64,000 nt of DNA, taken from the NCBI RefSeq assembly GCF_902498185.1, contig NZ_CABVIX010000002.1, positions 186,001 through 250,000 of the forward strand, read 5' to 3'. The first letter of the stretch is position 1, and each line of letters begins with the position of its first letter. The translations under genes and the position numbers were made by a program. Shown here one piece after another: positions 33,556 to 44,701 of the stretch. The notes under the pieces were generated by a model that had not been told where the DNA came from, searched no databases, and saw nothing but the letters and a program-made list of their open reading frames with translations. The stretch comes from Pseudomonas fluorescens (GTDB lineage: Bacteria; Pseudomonadota; Gammaproteobacteria; Pseudomonadales; Pseudomonadaceae).

Positions 33556-34527
33556 TTACCCCACTTTCACCATGTGCGGAGCGGAGCGCTCGCTGGACTG
33601 ATGGTCCAGGTCGCGGCTGACCAGCAGCAGCACCTGCGCCGAAGCGTCGGACACCTGTGCCTTGTAGCCGGCGATGGAGCGGGCGAAGACGTTGTAGATG
33701 ACCACGGCAGGGATCGCGGCGACCAGGCCCAGGGCAGTCGCCAGCAGGGCTTCGGCGATACCGGGGGCGACCACGGCCAGGTTGGTGGTCTGGGTCTTGG
33801 CGATCCCAATGAAGCTGTTCATGATGCCCCATACGGTACCGAACAGGCCGACGAATGGCGCGGTGGAGCCGATGGTAGCCAGCACGCCGGTGCCGCTGCT
33901 CATGTTGCGGCCGCTCGCGGCGACGAGGCGTTCCAGACGGAAGCTCACACGTTCCTTGATGCCTTCTTTCTCGCGGGCATTGACCGACAGACGCATTTCT
34001 TCGAGGGCATCATGGACCAGCAAGTGCGCCAGGGTGCCTTCCTTGTTGGAGACTTCGCTGGCTTGCTTGAGACTGGCGGACTTCTTCAGCACGGCGATCT
34101 CGCCACGCAGGCGACGCTTGGCACCCATCAGTTCGAAGCCCTTCGCGATCCAGATGGTCCAGGTAATGATCGAGGCAATAGCCAGGCCGATCATCACGAT
34201 CTTGACGACGATATCAGCGTTTTTGTACATGCCCCATGGCGACAGGTCATGTGCCATGCCCAGGGTGGTATCTTCGACCAGGGCTTCAACGTTCTCGCCT
34301 GCTGCAGGTGCTGCGCCGTCCACGGGGGCGGCGGGAGCAGCGGCAGTCACCGGTGCAGCAGCATTGGCGGCAGCTGGCGCTGCGGCTTCGGTCGGTGCAT
34401 TGGCTGCCGGCGCGACTGGCTCTTCGGCCATCGCAGCGGGGGCCAGCACCAGGCTGAACATCAGCGCGGCGATGGCGCGCCAGGCGCGCGATGTGGTTGG
34501 CGAAGCGGAGGGTTGAGTACGTGTCAT
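33556..34527 (-). CDS. exbB: Biopolymer transport protein ExbB (long form with alanine/proline-rich exported N-terminus)
   Basis: The 323-residue protein begins with a signal-like segment (about residues 14-34, AWRAIAALMFSLVLAPAAMA) and an alanine-rich stretch to about residue 85. The ExbB/TolQ core follows, with helices near 105-128, 215-240 and 255-285 and the conserved TVWGIMNSFIGIAKT loop. E. coli ExbB has 244 residues; the longer N-terminus is common in Pseudomonas. I chose the ATG at 34527, although the frame is open to 34659. It starts the operon. Confidence 0.93.
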   Translation of the reverse strand: MTRTQPSASPTTSRAWRAIAALMFSLVLAPAAMAEEPVAPAANAPTEAAAPAAANAAAPVTAAAPAAPVDGAAPAAGENVEALVEDTTLGMAHDLSPWGMYKNADIVVKIVMIGLAIASIITWTIWIAKGFELMGAKRRLRGEIAVLKKSASLKQASEVSNKEGTLAHLLVHDALEEMRLSVNAREKEGIKERVSFRLERLVAASGRNMSSGTGVLATIGSTAPFVGLFGTVWGIMNSFIGIAKTQTTNLAVVAPGIAEALLATALGLVAAIPAVVIYNVFARSIAGYKAQVSDASAQVLLLVSRDLDHQSSERSAPHMVKVG

Positions 34528-34604
34528 GCTGGCCGGACCTGATGAAGAGAAAGAGTGGATGTCCTTCAAGGCCTCGAGGCAGGCCGAGAACAAAATGAGG
34601 CCGC

Positions 34605-34623
34605 CATTATTGCAATTAATTCT
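34605..34623 (-). promoter_or_regulatory. Weak candidate Fur box upstream of exbB
   Basis: The AT-rich 19-mer CATTATTGCAATTAATTCT has an imperfect NAT-rich palindrome similar to a Fur site, 78 bp before the exbB start. TonB systems in Pseudomonas are iron-regulated, which makes it plausible, but the match is modest. Confidence 0.3.
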
Positions 34624-34717
34624 TGTTAGCAGAAGTAATAAAGTTACTTTTTTTACCAATGACCGGCCGTTTATCGTCTGATTGGTCGGTCTGGAACGAG
34701 GGATCAGGAGTATTTTG

Positions 34718-35566
34718 ATGTCAGAGTTTTCTGCACTAATCGTGGGATGTGGCGATGTTGGCGGTAGGCTGGGCCAGCTTTTGTTAGCGGAGAACTGGCA
34801 GGTCGGCGGTATGCGCCGGACCGTCGAGGAGCTGCCGAAGGGTATCCAACCGATTCGCGCCGACCTGGCCGATCCTGACTGTCCGGATGCCTGGCCAGCG
34901 AAATCACCTGACTACGTCGTCTATTGCGTCGCCGCCAGCCAGCATGATGAGGCAGGCTATCAGACGGCCTACGTTGATGGGTTGCGCAATGTGCTGCGCT
35001 GGCTGGAAGAGAAGGGCCAGCGTCCGCGGCGCTTGCTGTTTGTCTCCAGCAGCAGCGTGTACGCCCAGCAAGACGGGGAGTGGGTCGATGAGACCTCTGC
35101 TACCGAGCCTGCGGGATATTCGGGCCGACTCATGCTGGAAGCAGAACAGCTCGCTTTGCACAGCGGTTTCCCCGCCACCTGGGTCCGTTTGACGGGCATC
35201 TACGGGCCAGGCAGGGAATGGCTGCTCAGTCAGGTGCGGCAGGGCTATAGAGTCGCTGAAGATCCTCCCCTGTATGGCAATCGTATTCACGCGCAGGATG
35301 CGGCGGGGTTGCTGGCTTATCTGCTCCAGGCCGATGCACGGGGCGTGGAACTGGACGAAGGCTATATAGGCGTGGACGACGCGCCAGCACCGCTGGCCGA
35401 GGTTGTAGGCTGGTTGCGCGAGTACCTGGGCGTTACCGAATGGTCAGACCAGCAGCGGGTGCGGCGCACGGGCAGCAAGCGTTGCAGCAACGCGAAGGCC
35501 CGCGCGCTGGGATGGGCGCCGCAGTATCCGACCTACAAGGAAGGTTACGCTGCGATCCTGGCGTGA
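34718..35566 (+). CDS. SDR-family NAD(P)-dependent nucleotide-sugar epimerase-like protein
   Basis: The 282-residue protein has an extended short-chain dehydrogenase fold. The dinucleotide-binding motif is VGCGDVGGRLGQLL near residue 9, and the catalytic-site pattern includes LFVSSSSVYAQQDG near 105. YSGRLMLEAE replaces the usual YxxxK, so the lysine is missing and catalysis is uncertain. Relatives are annotated as NAD-dependent epimerases of unknown substrate. AGGAG precedes the ATG at 34718. It is divergent from exbB across 190 bp. Confidence 0.82.
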   Translation: MSEFSALIVGCGDVGGRLGQLLLAENWQVGGMRRTVEELPKGIQPIRADLADPDCPDAWPAKSPDYVVYCVAASQHDEAGYQTAYVDGLRNVLRWLEEKGQRPRRLLFVSSSSVYAQQDGEWVDETSATEPAGYSGRLMLEAEQLALHSGFPATWVRLTGIYGPGREWLLSQVRQGYRVAEDPPLYGNRIHAQDAAGLLAYLLQADARGVELDEGYIGVDDAPAPLAEVVGWLREYLGVTEWSDQQRVRRTGSKRCSNAKARALGWAPQYPTYKEGYAAILA

Positions 35567-35603
35567 CTCCGGAATCGCTTCGTGTGCGAGCGGCGGTGAC
35601 GGA

Positions 35604-36338
35604 TCAATACCGTTCCAGCAACCACTGCCGCGCACCCGGCTTCAGCTGCGGCATTTCGTCGGGCCGCGCGGCGTTGAGAGCCTGGAATATCTCCAGGGTG
35701 TCTCCGTCACGGGTGAAAATCCACGGATTGCCCTGCTGGTTACGCTCCAGCCAGAGGCTGTCGTGCTGGCCGCTGATGCTGGCGCAGTCGCCTGCCAGGC
35801 ACAGGGCGTAACGGTTTAGGTCTGGCAGGCCGTCCACGCCGCCGTTGTCGGCGAAACGGACCGTGCCACCTTTGCCAGGTCCTTCGACGATTTTCCACTC
35901 ACCGCCCAGGTAGGCGCCGTACAGGGCTTTCTCGAAACTGCTGCCCACCGGTGCACCTGCGGGCGCCAACACCGATGCTTTCTCGAACTGCTGCTCGGGC
36001 GTGCTCTGCCCAGCCGCCTGGACCAGTTCGTCACCGTCAAGCGCAAGTTGTTCGCTGTGCTCGCCGCCGAACGCCACCTGCCATTGTTTATCAACGGCGT
36101 TCAACTGGCCTTCGACGACCTCGAAGCCATTGCTGAAGATGGCGCGCTGGTTGGCCGTGTCCACCTTCCATTCGAAATTCGGACCGTTGCTGGCCAGGGC
36201 CTGGCGCAGGCCTACGCCCTTGGCGGCAGCATCGATGGCGCCCTGGTTGATCCAGGTGCCATTGTAGTCTTCGGGCTTGTGGCTGGCGCAGCCGCCCAGG
36301 AGCAGGGCTGCCAGCGAGAGGGTCAGTGCATGGCGCAT
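35604..36338 (-). CDS. Putative lipoprotein of unknown function
   Basis: The 244-residue protein has a lipoprotein signal peptide with lipobox LGGC at residues 14-17, so mature Cys17 would be lipidated. I do not recognise the rest as a named family. It contains two segments of similar type, NGTWINQGAIDAAAK and LGGEWKIVEGPGKGGTVRF, and a CLAGDCASI pair of cysteines that could form a disulfide. It follows ridA after 56 bp on the same strand and may be expressed with spoT-ridA. Confidence 0.75.
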   Translation of the reverse strand: MRHALTLSLAALLLGGCASHKPEDYNGTWINQGAIDAAAKGVGLRQALASNGPNFEWKVDTANQRAIFSNGFEVVEGQLNAVDKQWQVAFGGEHSEQLALDGDELVQAAGQSTPEQQFEKASVLAPAGAPVGSSFEKALYGAYLGGEWKIVEGPGKGGTVRFADNGGVDGLPDLNRYALCLAGDCASISGQHDSLWLERNQQGNPWIFTRDGDTLEIFQALNAARPDEMPQLKPGARQWLLERY

Positions 36339-36394
36339 GAGGGGGCCTCAAGGAGAGAGCGGCAGCGAGCATCGAAGCCCGCTGCCCAAGGGCT

Positions 36395-36775
36395 TTACTC
36401 GAGGACCAGGATGGCGTCCATTTCGACTTGCGAACCACGTGGCAGGGCTGCCACGCCAATCGCGGCGCGTGCCGGGTAGGGCTGCTCGAAGTAGCGGCCC
36501 ATGACCTCATTGACCTTGGCGAAGTGGCCAAGGTCGGTCAGGAAGATGTTCAGCTTGACGATATCCTTGAACGAACCACCTGCGGCCTCGGCCACTGCCT
36601 TGAGGTTCTCGAAGACCTGCACTGTCTGGGCTTCGAAACCCTCGACCAGCTCCATGGTTTTCGGATCCAGCGGGATCTGGCCAGACATGTAGACGGTGTT
36701 GCCGGCCTTGATCGCCTGGGAATAGGTACCGATGGCGGCAGGTGCCTTGTCGCTGGTGATGACGGTCTTGGTCAT
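36395..36775 (-). CDS. ridA: RidA family reactive intermediate/imine deaminase
   Basis: The 126-residue protein hydrolyses reactive enamines and imines produced by pyridoxal-phosphate enzymes. [15 protein letters not shown] and the C-terminal [20 protein letters not shown], with the arginine and glutamate of the active site, are the family signatures. It is 23 bp downstream of spoT and probably co-transcribed, a pairing seen in many proteobacteria. It is full length. Confidence 0.95.
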   Translation of the reverse strand: MTKTVITSDKAPAAIGTYSQAIKAGNTVYMSGQIPLDPKTMELVEGFEAQTVQVFENLKAVAEAAGGSFKDIVKLNIFLTDLGHFAKVNEVMGRYFEQPYPARAAIGVAALPRGSQVEMDAILVLE

Positions 36776-36798
36776 GTTGACTCCTTGCGGTGGGCGGA

Positions 36799-38907
36799 CT
36801 ACGTACGCATCCGGGTGATGCGGATCACGCCGGTCAATGTACGCAGTTTCTTGATCACGCGGGCCAGGTGCACGCGGTCGTGTACGCTGACCACCAACTG
36901 GACCACGCTTATTCGACCATCGCGTTCGTCCATGCTGATTTTTTCGATGTTGCCGTCGGCGGCATTGACGCTGCTTGCCAGCAGCGCAATCAGGCCGCGC
37001 TGGTGTTCAAGCTCGACGCGCAGCTCGACATTGAACTCTCCGGTAACGTCCTTGGCCCATGAAAGCTGCAGGCACTTTTCCGGATTGTGTCGGATTTCGC
37101 TGATATTGCGGCAATTCTCGAGGTGCACCACCATGCCTTTGCCCGCCGACAGATGACCGACGATCGGGTCACCCGGAATCGGCGTGCAGCACTTGGCGTA
37201 GCTGAGTACCAGGCCCTCGGTACCGCGGATGGCCAGCGGGCTTTCGGGACTCTGCAGCTGCTCGCCTTCCGCGGACAGCAGGCGGCGGGCGACCACATAG
37301 GCCATGCGGTTGCCCAGGCCGATGTCCTCGAGCAGATCCTCGATCAGCTCCAGGCGGTATTCGATCAGAATGGCCTGGATGCGCTCGTGCGCGATCTTGT
37401 CGAGGTTGCTGTCGAAGCCGGTCAGCACCTTGTTGAGCAAGCGCTCGCCCAGGTTTATCGACTCTGAACGTCGCTGCTGCTTGAGCGCATGGCGGATGTG
37501 CGTGCGTGCCTTGCCAGTGACCACGAAGTTGAGCCAGGCGGGATTGGGGCGCGCGCCCGGTGCGCTGACGATCTCCACTGTCGAGCCACTCTGCAGGGCT
37601 TCGGACAGCGGCGCCAGGCGCCGGTTGATGCGGCATGCGATGCAGCTGTTGCCGACGTCGGTGTGCACCGCGTAAGCGAAGTCGACCGCGGTGGAGCCTT
37701 TGGGCAGCTCCATGATGCGTCCCTTGGGCGTGAATACGTAGACCTCGTCCGGGAACAGGTCGATCTTCACGCTTTCGATGAATTCGAGGGAGTTGCCGGC
37801 ACGCTGCTGCATTTCCAGCACGCCCTTGACCCACTGACGGGCACGGGCATGACTGCTCTTGGGCTGCTCGTCGTCGCTGGACTTGTACAGCCAGTGCGCG
37901 GCGATGCCGTTGTTGGCCATCTCCTCCATCTCGCGGGTGCGGATCTGGATTTCGATGGGCACACCGTGCATGCCGAACAGCGTGGTATGCAGCGACTGGT
38001 AGCCGTTGGCCTTGGGAATCGCGATGTAGTCCTTGAAGCGGCCCGGCAGCGGCTTGTACAGGTTGTGCACGGCGCCGAGCACGCGATAGCAGGTGTCGAC
38101 CTTGTCAACGATGATGCGGAACGCGTACACGTCCATGATCTCGTTGAAGGCACGGCGCTTGCCGCGCATCTTCTTGTAGATGCCATAGAGGTGCTTCTGC
38201 CGGCCGCTGACCTCGCCCTCGATGTTGTCCACGGCCAGGCAATGGGCCAGGGACTGCTCGATCTTGTTGACGATTTCCTTGCGGTTGCCGCGGGCGCGCT
38301 TGACGGCCTGGTAGATGCGTGCCGAGCGCATCGGGTGCATGGCCTTGAAGCCCAGGTCCTCGAATTCGACGCGCACGCTATGCATGCCAAGACGATTGGC
38401 GATGGGGGCGTAGATCTCGAGGGTTTCCTTGGCGATGCGCCGGCGCTTTTCACCCGACAGCACTTCAAGGGTGCGCATGTTGTGCAGGCGGTCGGCCAGC
38501 TTGACCAGGATCACGCGGATGTCGCGCGCCATGGCCATGGCCATCTTCTGGAAGTTCTCGGCCTGGGCCTCGGCCTTGGTCTCGAAGTTCATCTGGGTCA
38601 GCTTGCTGACCCCGTCGACCAGTTCGGCAACGGTTTCGCCAAACTGCGAGCAAAGAGCCTCTTTGGCGATGCCGGTGTCTTCGATCACATCGTGCAGCAT
38701 GGCGGCCATCAGGCTCTGATGGTCCATGTGCATGTCAGCGAGGATGCTGGCCACCGCCAGCGGGTGCGTCACATAGGCTTCGCCGCTGCGACGGCGTTGG
38801 CCGTCGTGGGCTTGTTCAGCGTAGAAATATGCCCGGCGCACCAGGTTGACCTGGTCGGCGCCGAGGTAGGCCGACAGACGATCGGCGAGGACATCTATGC
38901 TCGGCAC
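36799..38907 (-). CDS. spoT: Bifunctional (p)ppGpp synthetase/hydrolase SpoT
   Basis: The 702-residue protein makes and degrades ppGpp. The HD hydrolase domain is N-terminal ([15 protein letters not shown], then [11 protein letters not shown] near residue 70). The synthetase domain follows (about 235-350, with [20 protein letters not shown]). A TGS domain lies at about 385-445 and an ACT domain at the C-terminus (about 630-702). I chose the GTG at 38907, giving [11 protein letters not shown], the usual family start. It lies 60 bp after rpoZ, and ridA follows. gmk, normally just upstream of rpoZ, is displaced to 42187. Confidence 0.96.
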   Translation of the reverse strand: MPSIDVLADRLSAYLGADQVNLVRRAYFYAEQAHDGQRRRSGEAYVTHPLAVASILADMHMDHQSLMAAMLHDVIEDTGIAKEALCSQFGETVAELVDGVSKLTQMNFETKAEAQAENFQKMAMAMARDIRVILVKLADRLHNMRTLEVLSGEKRRRIAKETLEIYAPIANRLGMHSVRVEFEDLGFKAMHPMRSARIYQAVKRARGNRKEIVNKIEQSLAHCLAVDNIEGEVSGRQKHLYGIYKKMRGKRRAFNEIMDVYAFRIIVDKVDTCYRVLGAVHNLYKPLPGRFKDYIAIPKANGYQSLHTTLFGMHGVPIEIQIRTREMEEMANNGIAAHWLYKSSDDEQPKSSHARARQWVKGVLEMQQRAGNSLEFIESVKIDLFPDEVYVFTPKGRIMELPKGSTAVDFAYAVHTDVGNSCIACRINRRLAPLSEALQSGSTVEIVSAPGARPNPAWLNFVVTGKARTHIRHALKQQRRSESINLGERLLNKVLTGFDSNLDKIAHERIQAILIEYRLELIEDLLEDIGLGNRMAYVVARRLLSAEGEQLQSPESPLAIRGTEGLVLSYAKCCTPIPGDPIVGHLSAGKGMVVHLENCRNISEIRHNPEKCLQLSWAKDVTGEFNVELRVELEHQRGLIALLASSVNAADGNIEKISMDERDGRISVVQLVVSVHDRVHLARVIKKLRTLTGVIRITRMRT

Positions 38908-38967
38908 GGGATCACCTCCAGCCGAGGAACGGGGACCTGCGCCGCACAACGTCGACCAGGCATAGGC

Positions 38968-39231
38968 TTAGACGGCCTCGTTGGTCTCGTCCTCGAACGC
39001 GGCGAATACCGGATCTTCGGTGACGATATCTTCAGCAGCGATGAATTCTGGCGTCACGATGCCTTCGGCGATTTCACGCAGGGCAACAACGGTAGGCTTG
39101 TCGTTTTCCCATGCCACGCGTGGCTCTTTACCACCGGTGGCCAGCTGACGGGCACGCTTGGTAGACAGCATGACCAGCTCAAAGCGGTTATCCACGTGTT
39201 CTAGGCAATCTTCAACGGTTACGCGGGCCAT
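38968..39231 (-). CDS. rpoZ: RNA polymerase omega subunit
   Basis: The 87-residue subunit assists folding and assembly of the beta' subunit. [20 protein letters not shown] and [15 protein letters not shown] are the standard omega sequence. The ATG at 39231 is the conserved start. It is first in rpoZ-spoT-ridA here, separated from gmk by about 3 kb of unrelated genes. Confidence 0.97.
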   Translation of the reverse strand: MARVTVEDCLEHVDNRFELVMLSTKRARQLATGGKEPRVAWENDKPTVVALREIAEGIVTPEFIAAEDIVTEDPVFAAFEDETNEAV

Positions 39232-39417
39232 GGTCTTCCTCGTAGCAAATACAATATGCGCAGTGCCCAGAATGGGCGGGCGGACTCGATAGTTTAAAAA
39301 ATCACCAGCCATTAGGGAAGGACTGATTTCAGTTCCGCCGTCGCCCTGGGGCTGCGGTGCACAGCGTGAGGCCGACAATACCGGCTTCCAGGGCCGCAGC
39401 ACAACCACTGCCGAGCG

Positions 39418-40293
39418 CTAACGCGTCATCGCGTCGCGCAGCCGTGGGGTGAGTTCTTCAAACAGCGTCTGCACCGAGCGCAGCGCGCGGCAGTCCGGGC
39501 GCGTCAGCAGCCACAGCTGGGTATCGCAGCCGGGCAGCGGCTGGCTCAGCGCCTCCACGCCCGGCAGGCCCTGCACCATGTAGTCGGCCAGTGCCGCCAC
39601 GCCCATGCCCTTGGTCACGAGTTGGGCAATGGTAGACATGCCGCTGCAGTGGTAACGCGGGATCAGGCCAGGGAACTGCTGATTGCGCCAGACCACCGTG
39701 GGGTGGTCCTGCATGGCGTCGTCCGGGCCGATCCACGGCACGCTGGTGGGTGATTCGGCCAGACGCTGACGAAACTCCGGCCTGCCGCAGATCACGTAGG
39801 AGGTCGAGCCCAGGCAGCGGCCCACCAGATGCTCTGGCGGCGTATTGGTCAGGCGCAGGGCGATGTCGGCATCGCGTCGGCTGAGGTTGGCGAAGGTGTT
39901 GGACGTGCCCATTTCCAGCGACAGGGCAGGGTAGCTGGGCATGAAGCTCGCCAGCGCCGGTAGCAGCAGGCTGTGCAGCACGGCTTCGGTGCAGGTCACG
40001 CGCACGGTGCCGCTGACCACCTGCTCGCCGCAGGTGAGGGCGATGCGCGCGGCCTCCAGGGCCTGTTCGGCGCGCTCTGCCTGTTCGGCCAACGCCTTGG
40101 CGGTATCGGTCGGCAGGTAGCCCTTGCGGCTCTTGACGAACAGTGCCGTGCCCAGCGCTGACTCCAGCCGTCTGATCGAGCGGAACACCGTCGAAACATC
40201 GACCTTCAGCAACTCGGCGGCCTTGGCCAAGGAGCGGCCGCGTTCCAGGGCGAGGACGAGAGAGAGGTCGGCATGGGTGATCTGGTATTGCAT
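39418..40293 (-). CDS. LysR-family transcriptional regulator
   Basis: The 291-residue protein has an N-terminal helix-turn-helix (RSLAKAAELLKVDVSTVFRSI). A LysR effector domain from about residue 88 follows, with VSGTVRVTCTEAVLHSLLLP. The helix-turn-helix differs from the usual LysR consensus (KVDVSTVFRS rather than SQPAVS), placing it in the subgroup often annotated as YhjC/DsdC-like. I chose the ATG at 40293 because upstream residues do not fit the family. It is divergent from the amino-acid permease and is its most likely regulator. Confidence 0.85.
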   Translation of the reverse strand: MQYQITHADLSLVLALERGRSLAKAAELLKVDVSTVFRSIRRLESALGTALFVKSRKGYLPTDTAKALAEQAERAEQALEAARIALTCGEQVVSGTVRVTCTEAVLHSLLLPALASFMPSYPALSLEMGTSNTFANLSRRDADIALRLTNTPPEHLVGRCLGSTSYVICGRPEFRQRLAESPTSVPWIGPDDAMQDHPTVVWRNQQFPGLIPRYHCSGMSTIAQLVTKGMGVAALADYMVQGLPGVEALSQPLPGCDTQLWLLTRPDCRALRSVQTLFEELTPRLRDAMTR

Positions 40294-40443
40294 GGGCGCA
40301 CGCTCTGCTTGCCAAAATGCCAATGTCTGTTGCGTTGGGGCCATTTTATAGTGAAACGGCATCCGGTAATCAATTCATACGGATGTCACAGGTTTGTGCA
40401 GGTGTCCGCACCTGGGCAAGCATTCCCCACGATGGGAATCGCC

Positions 40444-40451
40444 AATAACAA
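40444..40451 (+). promoter_or_regulatory. Hfq/Crc-type motif upstream of the APC permease gene
   Basis: AATAACAA is an exact AAYAAYAA motif in the divergent spacer, within AATAACAACA. A second, weaker AACAATAC lies at 40552-40559, 21 bases before the start codon. Together they suggest catabolite repression by Hfq/Crc; Crc is encoded at 44702-45481. Confidence 0.35.
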
Positions 40452-40580
40452 CAGCATCAGCCATCATTGCGCGCGAATCGCAGGCCTCACCTCCTCACCC
40501 TTGCAGCAAGCTTTCAATGAGTGAAAGCGCCTTCCACGGGAGGCCTTTGAAAACAATACCAATATCGATGGCAAATACTC

Positions 40581-42128
40581 ATGAGCGAATACACTGAAGC
40601 CGCCCGACCTCCCGATGCGGGTGGTCAGGCGGGCAGTACTGGCCAAGCCTCCGGCAAAGGCCTGGCCAAGGGCCGCCTCGGCCTGCTGGCCAGCGTAGTG
40701 CTGGGCATTTCCACGATTGCACCGGTCTACACCCTGACCGGCGCCCTCGGCCCCACCGTGCGGGAGGTCGGCGCCCACTTGCCGGCGGTGTTCATCGTCG
40801 GCTTCCTGCCGATGCTGCTGGTCGCCCTGGGCTACCGCGAACTCAACGCGGCCGAGCCTGACAGCGGCACGTCTTTTACCTGGTCGGCACGGGCCTTCGG
40901 GCCAATGATCGGCTGGATCGGCGGGTGGGGGCTGGTAACCGCCACCACGATCGTGCTGTCGAACCTCGCAGGCGTCGCGGTCGACTTCTTCTATCTGTTT
41001 CTCGGGCAGATTACCGGCAGCCACGAGGTGGCTGCGCTCAGCGACAACCTGCTGGTCAATATCAGTACCTGCTGCGTGTTCATCGCCCTGGCAGTGTGGA
41101 TCTGTTGTCGCGGCATGGGCACGACGATGACGGTGCAGTACGGCCTGGTCGCACTGCAGCTGGTGGTGCTGATCGGCTTTGCCATGGCAGCGTTCGGGGA
41201 AACCACCGCGCCGCCGCCGCTGCAGTTCGATCTTGACTGGTTCAACCCCTTTGGCGTCGAGTCGTTCTCGGCCTTCACCGCAGGCCTTTCACTGTCGATC
41301 TTCATTTTCTGGGGCTGGGACGTATGCCTGACCGTCAGCGAAGAGTCGGTGGGCAGCGAAGAGGTGCCGGGCAAGGCTGCCACCCTGACCGTATTGTTGA
41401 TTCTCGGACTCTACCTGGTCACCGGCATTGCCACGCTGCAGTTCGCAGGCATTGGTGACATGGGGCTGGGGCTTGGAAATCCGCGTATCCAGGAAAACGT
41501 CTTTGCGCATCTGGCGGGGCCGGTGATGGGGCCGCTGGCGATCCTGATGTCCATCGCCGTGCTGGCAAGTACTGCGGCCTCGCTGCAGTCGACCTTCGTC
41601 TCGCCAGCGCGCACGCTCCTGGCCATGGGTTATTACGGCGCCGTGCCGCAGCGTTTCGCCAGCGTCTGCCCGCGTTCGCAGACCCCGCGCTACGCAACGA
41701 TCTGTGCAGGAGTCGCGGCCGCAGTGTTCTACGTGACCATGCGTACCCTCAGCGAAAACGTGCTGGCCGACACCATCACGGCGCTGGGCATGATGATCTG
41801 CTTCTACTACTCGCTGACGGCCTTTGCCTGCGTCTGGTACTTCCGGCGTAGCCTGTTCGACAGTGTCCGGCACTTTCTGATGCGGGGCGTTTGCCCGCTG
41901 GTGGGAGGTGCGATCCTGTCGGTGATCTTCCTGCAGACGGCCGTCGACAGCGCATCACCGGACTTTGGCAGCGGTTCGCACGTAGGCGGTCTGGGATTGG
42001 TGTTCGTGATCGCGTTGATCATCTCGCTGCTTGGGATCGTGCTGATGGTGCTGTCACGCTGGCGGGCGCCGGCGTACTTCCTGGGGGCCACGTTGCATCA
42101 GCAGGCGACGGTGCCGGTGCGGGTGTAG
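40581..42128 (+). CDS. APC-superfamily amino-acid permease
   Basis: The 515-residue inner-membrane protein has twelve or more helices. The first conserved segment is LASVVLGISTIAPVYTLTGAL at about residues 36-56. GTSFTWSARAFGPMIGWIGGW is the third-helix region, and FIFWGWDVCLTVSEESV is the sixth. The pattern fits the amino acid-polyamine-organocation superfamily. The substrate is not determined; polyamines or amino acids are likely. The N-terminus has a 30-residue hydrophilic tail. The gene lies in an insertion between gmk and rpoZ, divergent from a LysR gene. The ribosome site is weak. Confidence 0.88.
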   Translation: MSEYTEAARPPDAGGQAGSTGQASGKGLAKGRLGLLASVVLGISTIAPVYTLTGALGPTVREVGAHLPAVFIVGFLPMLLVALGYRELNAAEPDSGTSFTWSARAFGPMIGWIGGWGLVTATTIVLSNLAGVAVDFFYLFLGQITGSHEVAALSDNLLVNISTCCVFIALAVWICCRGMGTTMTVQYGLVALQLVVLIGFAMAAFGETTAPPPLQFDLDWFNPFGVESFSAFTAGLSLSIFIFWGWDVCLTVSEESVGSEEVPGKAATLTVLLILGLYLVTGIATLQFAGIGDMGLGLGNPRIQENVFAHLAGPVMGPLAILMSIAVLASTAASLQSTFVSPARTLLAMGYYGAVPQRFASVCPRSQTPRYATICAGVAAAVFYVTMRTLSENVLADTITALGMMICFYYSLTAFACVWYFRRSLFDSVRHFLMRGVCPLVGGAILSVIFLQTAVDSASPDFGSGSHVGGLGLVFVIALIISLLGIVLMVLSRWRAPAYFLGATLHQQATVPVRV

Positions 42129-42142
42129 GTATCCGAGACCGC

Positions 42143-42180
42143 GGTGCCCCATTCGCTGGCTTGCCGGCGAATGGGGCACC
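42143..42180. repeat. REP-like perfect palindrome between APC permease and gmk
   Basis: GGTGCCCCATTCGC (42143-42156) and GCGAATGGGGCACC (42167-42180) form a 14-bp perfect stem with a ten-base loop, between two convergent genes. It resembles dispersed P. putida palindromes and is well placed to block transcription from either side. Confidence 0.6.
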
Positions 42181-42186
42181 TCGGGA

Positions 42187-43684
<1,498 letters not shown>

Positions 43685-43909
43685 GGGGATTACCTCGCGA
43701 AGTCGATGAACAGGGTGAGCCCTTGGGGCTGCAAGGCGCAGGATTGTAGCGCAGTGCGGCGCCAGCGCCCAATCATGGGGCGCTACAAACCTGCCCAAAG
43801 GCTGTGCAAAAGCCCCTTCGGGCACGGTCCTGCGACAATAGGCATGTCCTCACGGCACCTGGGGCTTTATAATGGCTGGGAGATTTACGTCCCAGTACAG
43901 GTATCCCAG

Positions 43910-44632
43910 ATGAAACGTCCAAGTGGTCGCGCCGCCGATCAGCTCCGCTCGATCCGCATCACCCGCAACTACACCAAGCACGCCGAGGGGTCGGTACTGG
44001 TCGAGTTCGGCGACACCAAGGTCGTCTGCACGGTCAGCGTCGAAAATGGTGTACCCCGCTTCCTCAAGGGCAAGGGCCAGGGCTGGGTAACGGCCGAGTA
44101 CGGCATGCTGCCGCGCTCCACTGGCGAGCGTAACCAGCGCGAGGCCAGCCGTGGCAAGCAGGGGGGCCGCACCCTCGAGATCCAGCGCCTGATCGGCCGT
44201 TCGCTGCGCGCCGCTCTCGACATGAGCAAGCTGGGCGAAATTACACTGTACGTCGACTGCGACGTGATCCAGGCCGATGGTGGCACCCGCACCGCCTCGA
44301 TCACTGGCGCCATGGTCGCCCTGGTCGACGCTCTGCGCGTGGTCAAGAAGCGTGGCGGCCTCAAGGGCGGCGATCCGCTCAAGCACATGATCGCTGCTGT
44401 ATCGGTAGGCATGTACCAGGGTGAGGCGGTGCTCGACCTCGACTATCTCGAGGACTCGGCTGCCGAGACTGACCTCAACGTGGTCATGACCAGCGCTGGC
44501 GGCTTCATCGAAGTCCAGGGTACTGCCGAAGGCGCCCCGTTCCAGCCTGAAGAACTCAACGCCATGCTGGCGCTGGCGCAGAAAGGCATGACCGACCTGT
44601 TCGACATGCAGAAAGCGTCGTTGGCCGACTGA
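43910..44632 (+). CDS. rph: Ribonuclease PH
   Basis: The 240-residue phosphorolytic exoribonuclease trims tRNA 3' ends. [20 protein letters not shown] is the family start, [20 protein letters not shown] is the phosphate-binding region, and [21 protein letters not shown] is the central signature. It is full length. It is divergent from yicC and convergent with crc, with which it shares a terminator. Confidence 0.97.
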   Translation: MKRPSGRAADQLRSIRITRNYTKHAEGSVLVEFGDTKVVCTVSVENGVPRFLKGKGQGWVTAEYGMLPRSTGERNQREASRGKQGGRTLEIQRLIGRSLRAALDMSKLGEITLYVDCDVIQADGGTRTASITGAMVALVDALRVVKKRGGLKGGDPLKHMIAAVSVGMYQGEAVLDLDYLEDSAAETDLNVVMTSAGGFIEVQGTAEGAPFQPEELNAMLALAQKGMTDLFDMQKASLAD

Positions 44633-44651
44633 TCGACAAGGTCACGCCAGA

Positions 44652-44686
44652 CACGAAAAAGCCGACGCGAAGTCGGCTTTTTCGTG
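44652..44686. terminator. Bidirectional terminator between rph and crc
   Basis: CACGAAAAAGCCGAC and GTCGGCTTTTTCGTG form a 15-bp stem around a loop of about five bases, with A and T runs on each side, so it can end both convergent transcripts. Confidence 0.9.
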
Positions 44687-44701
44687 GCTCTTGTCCCATC
44701 G

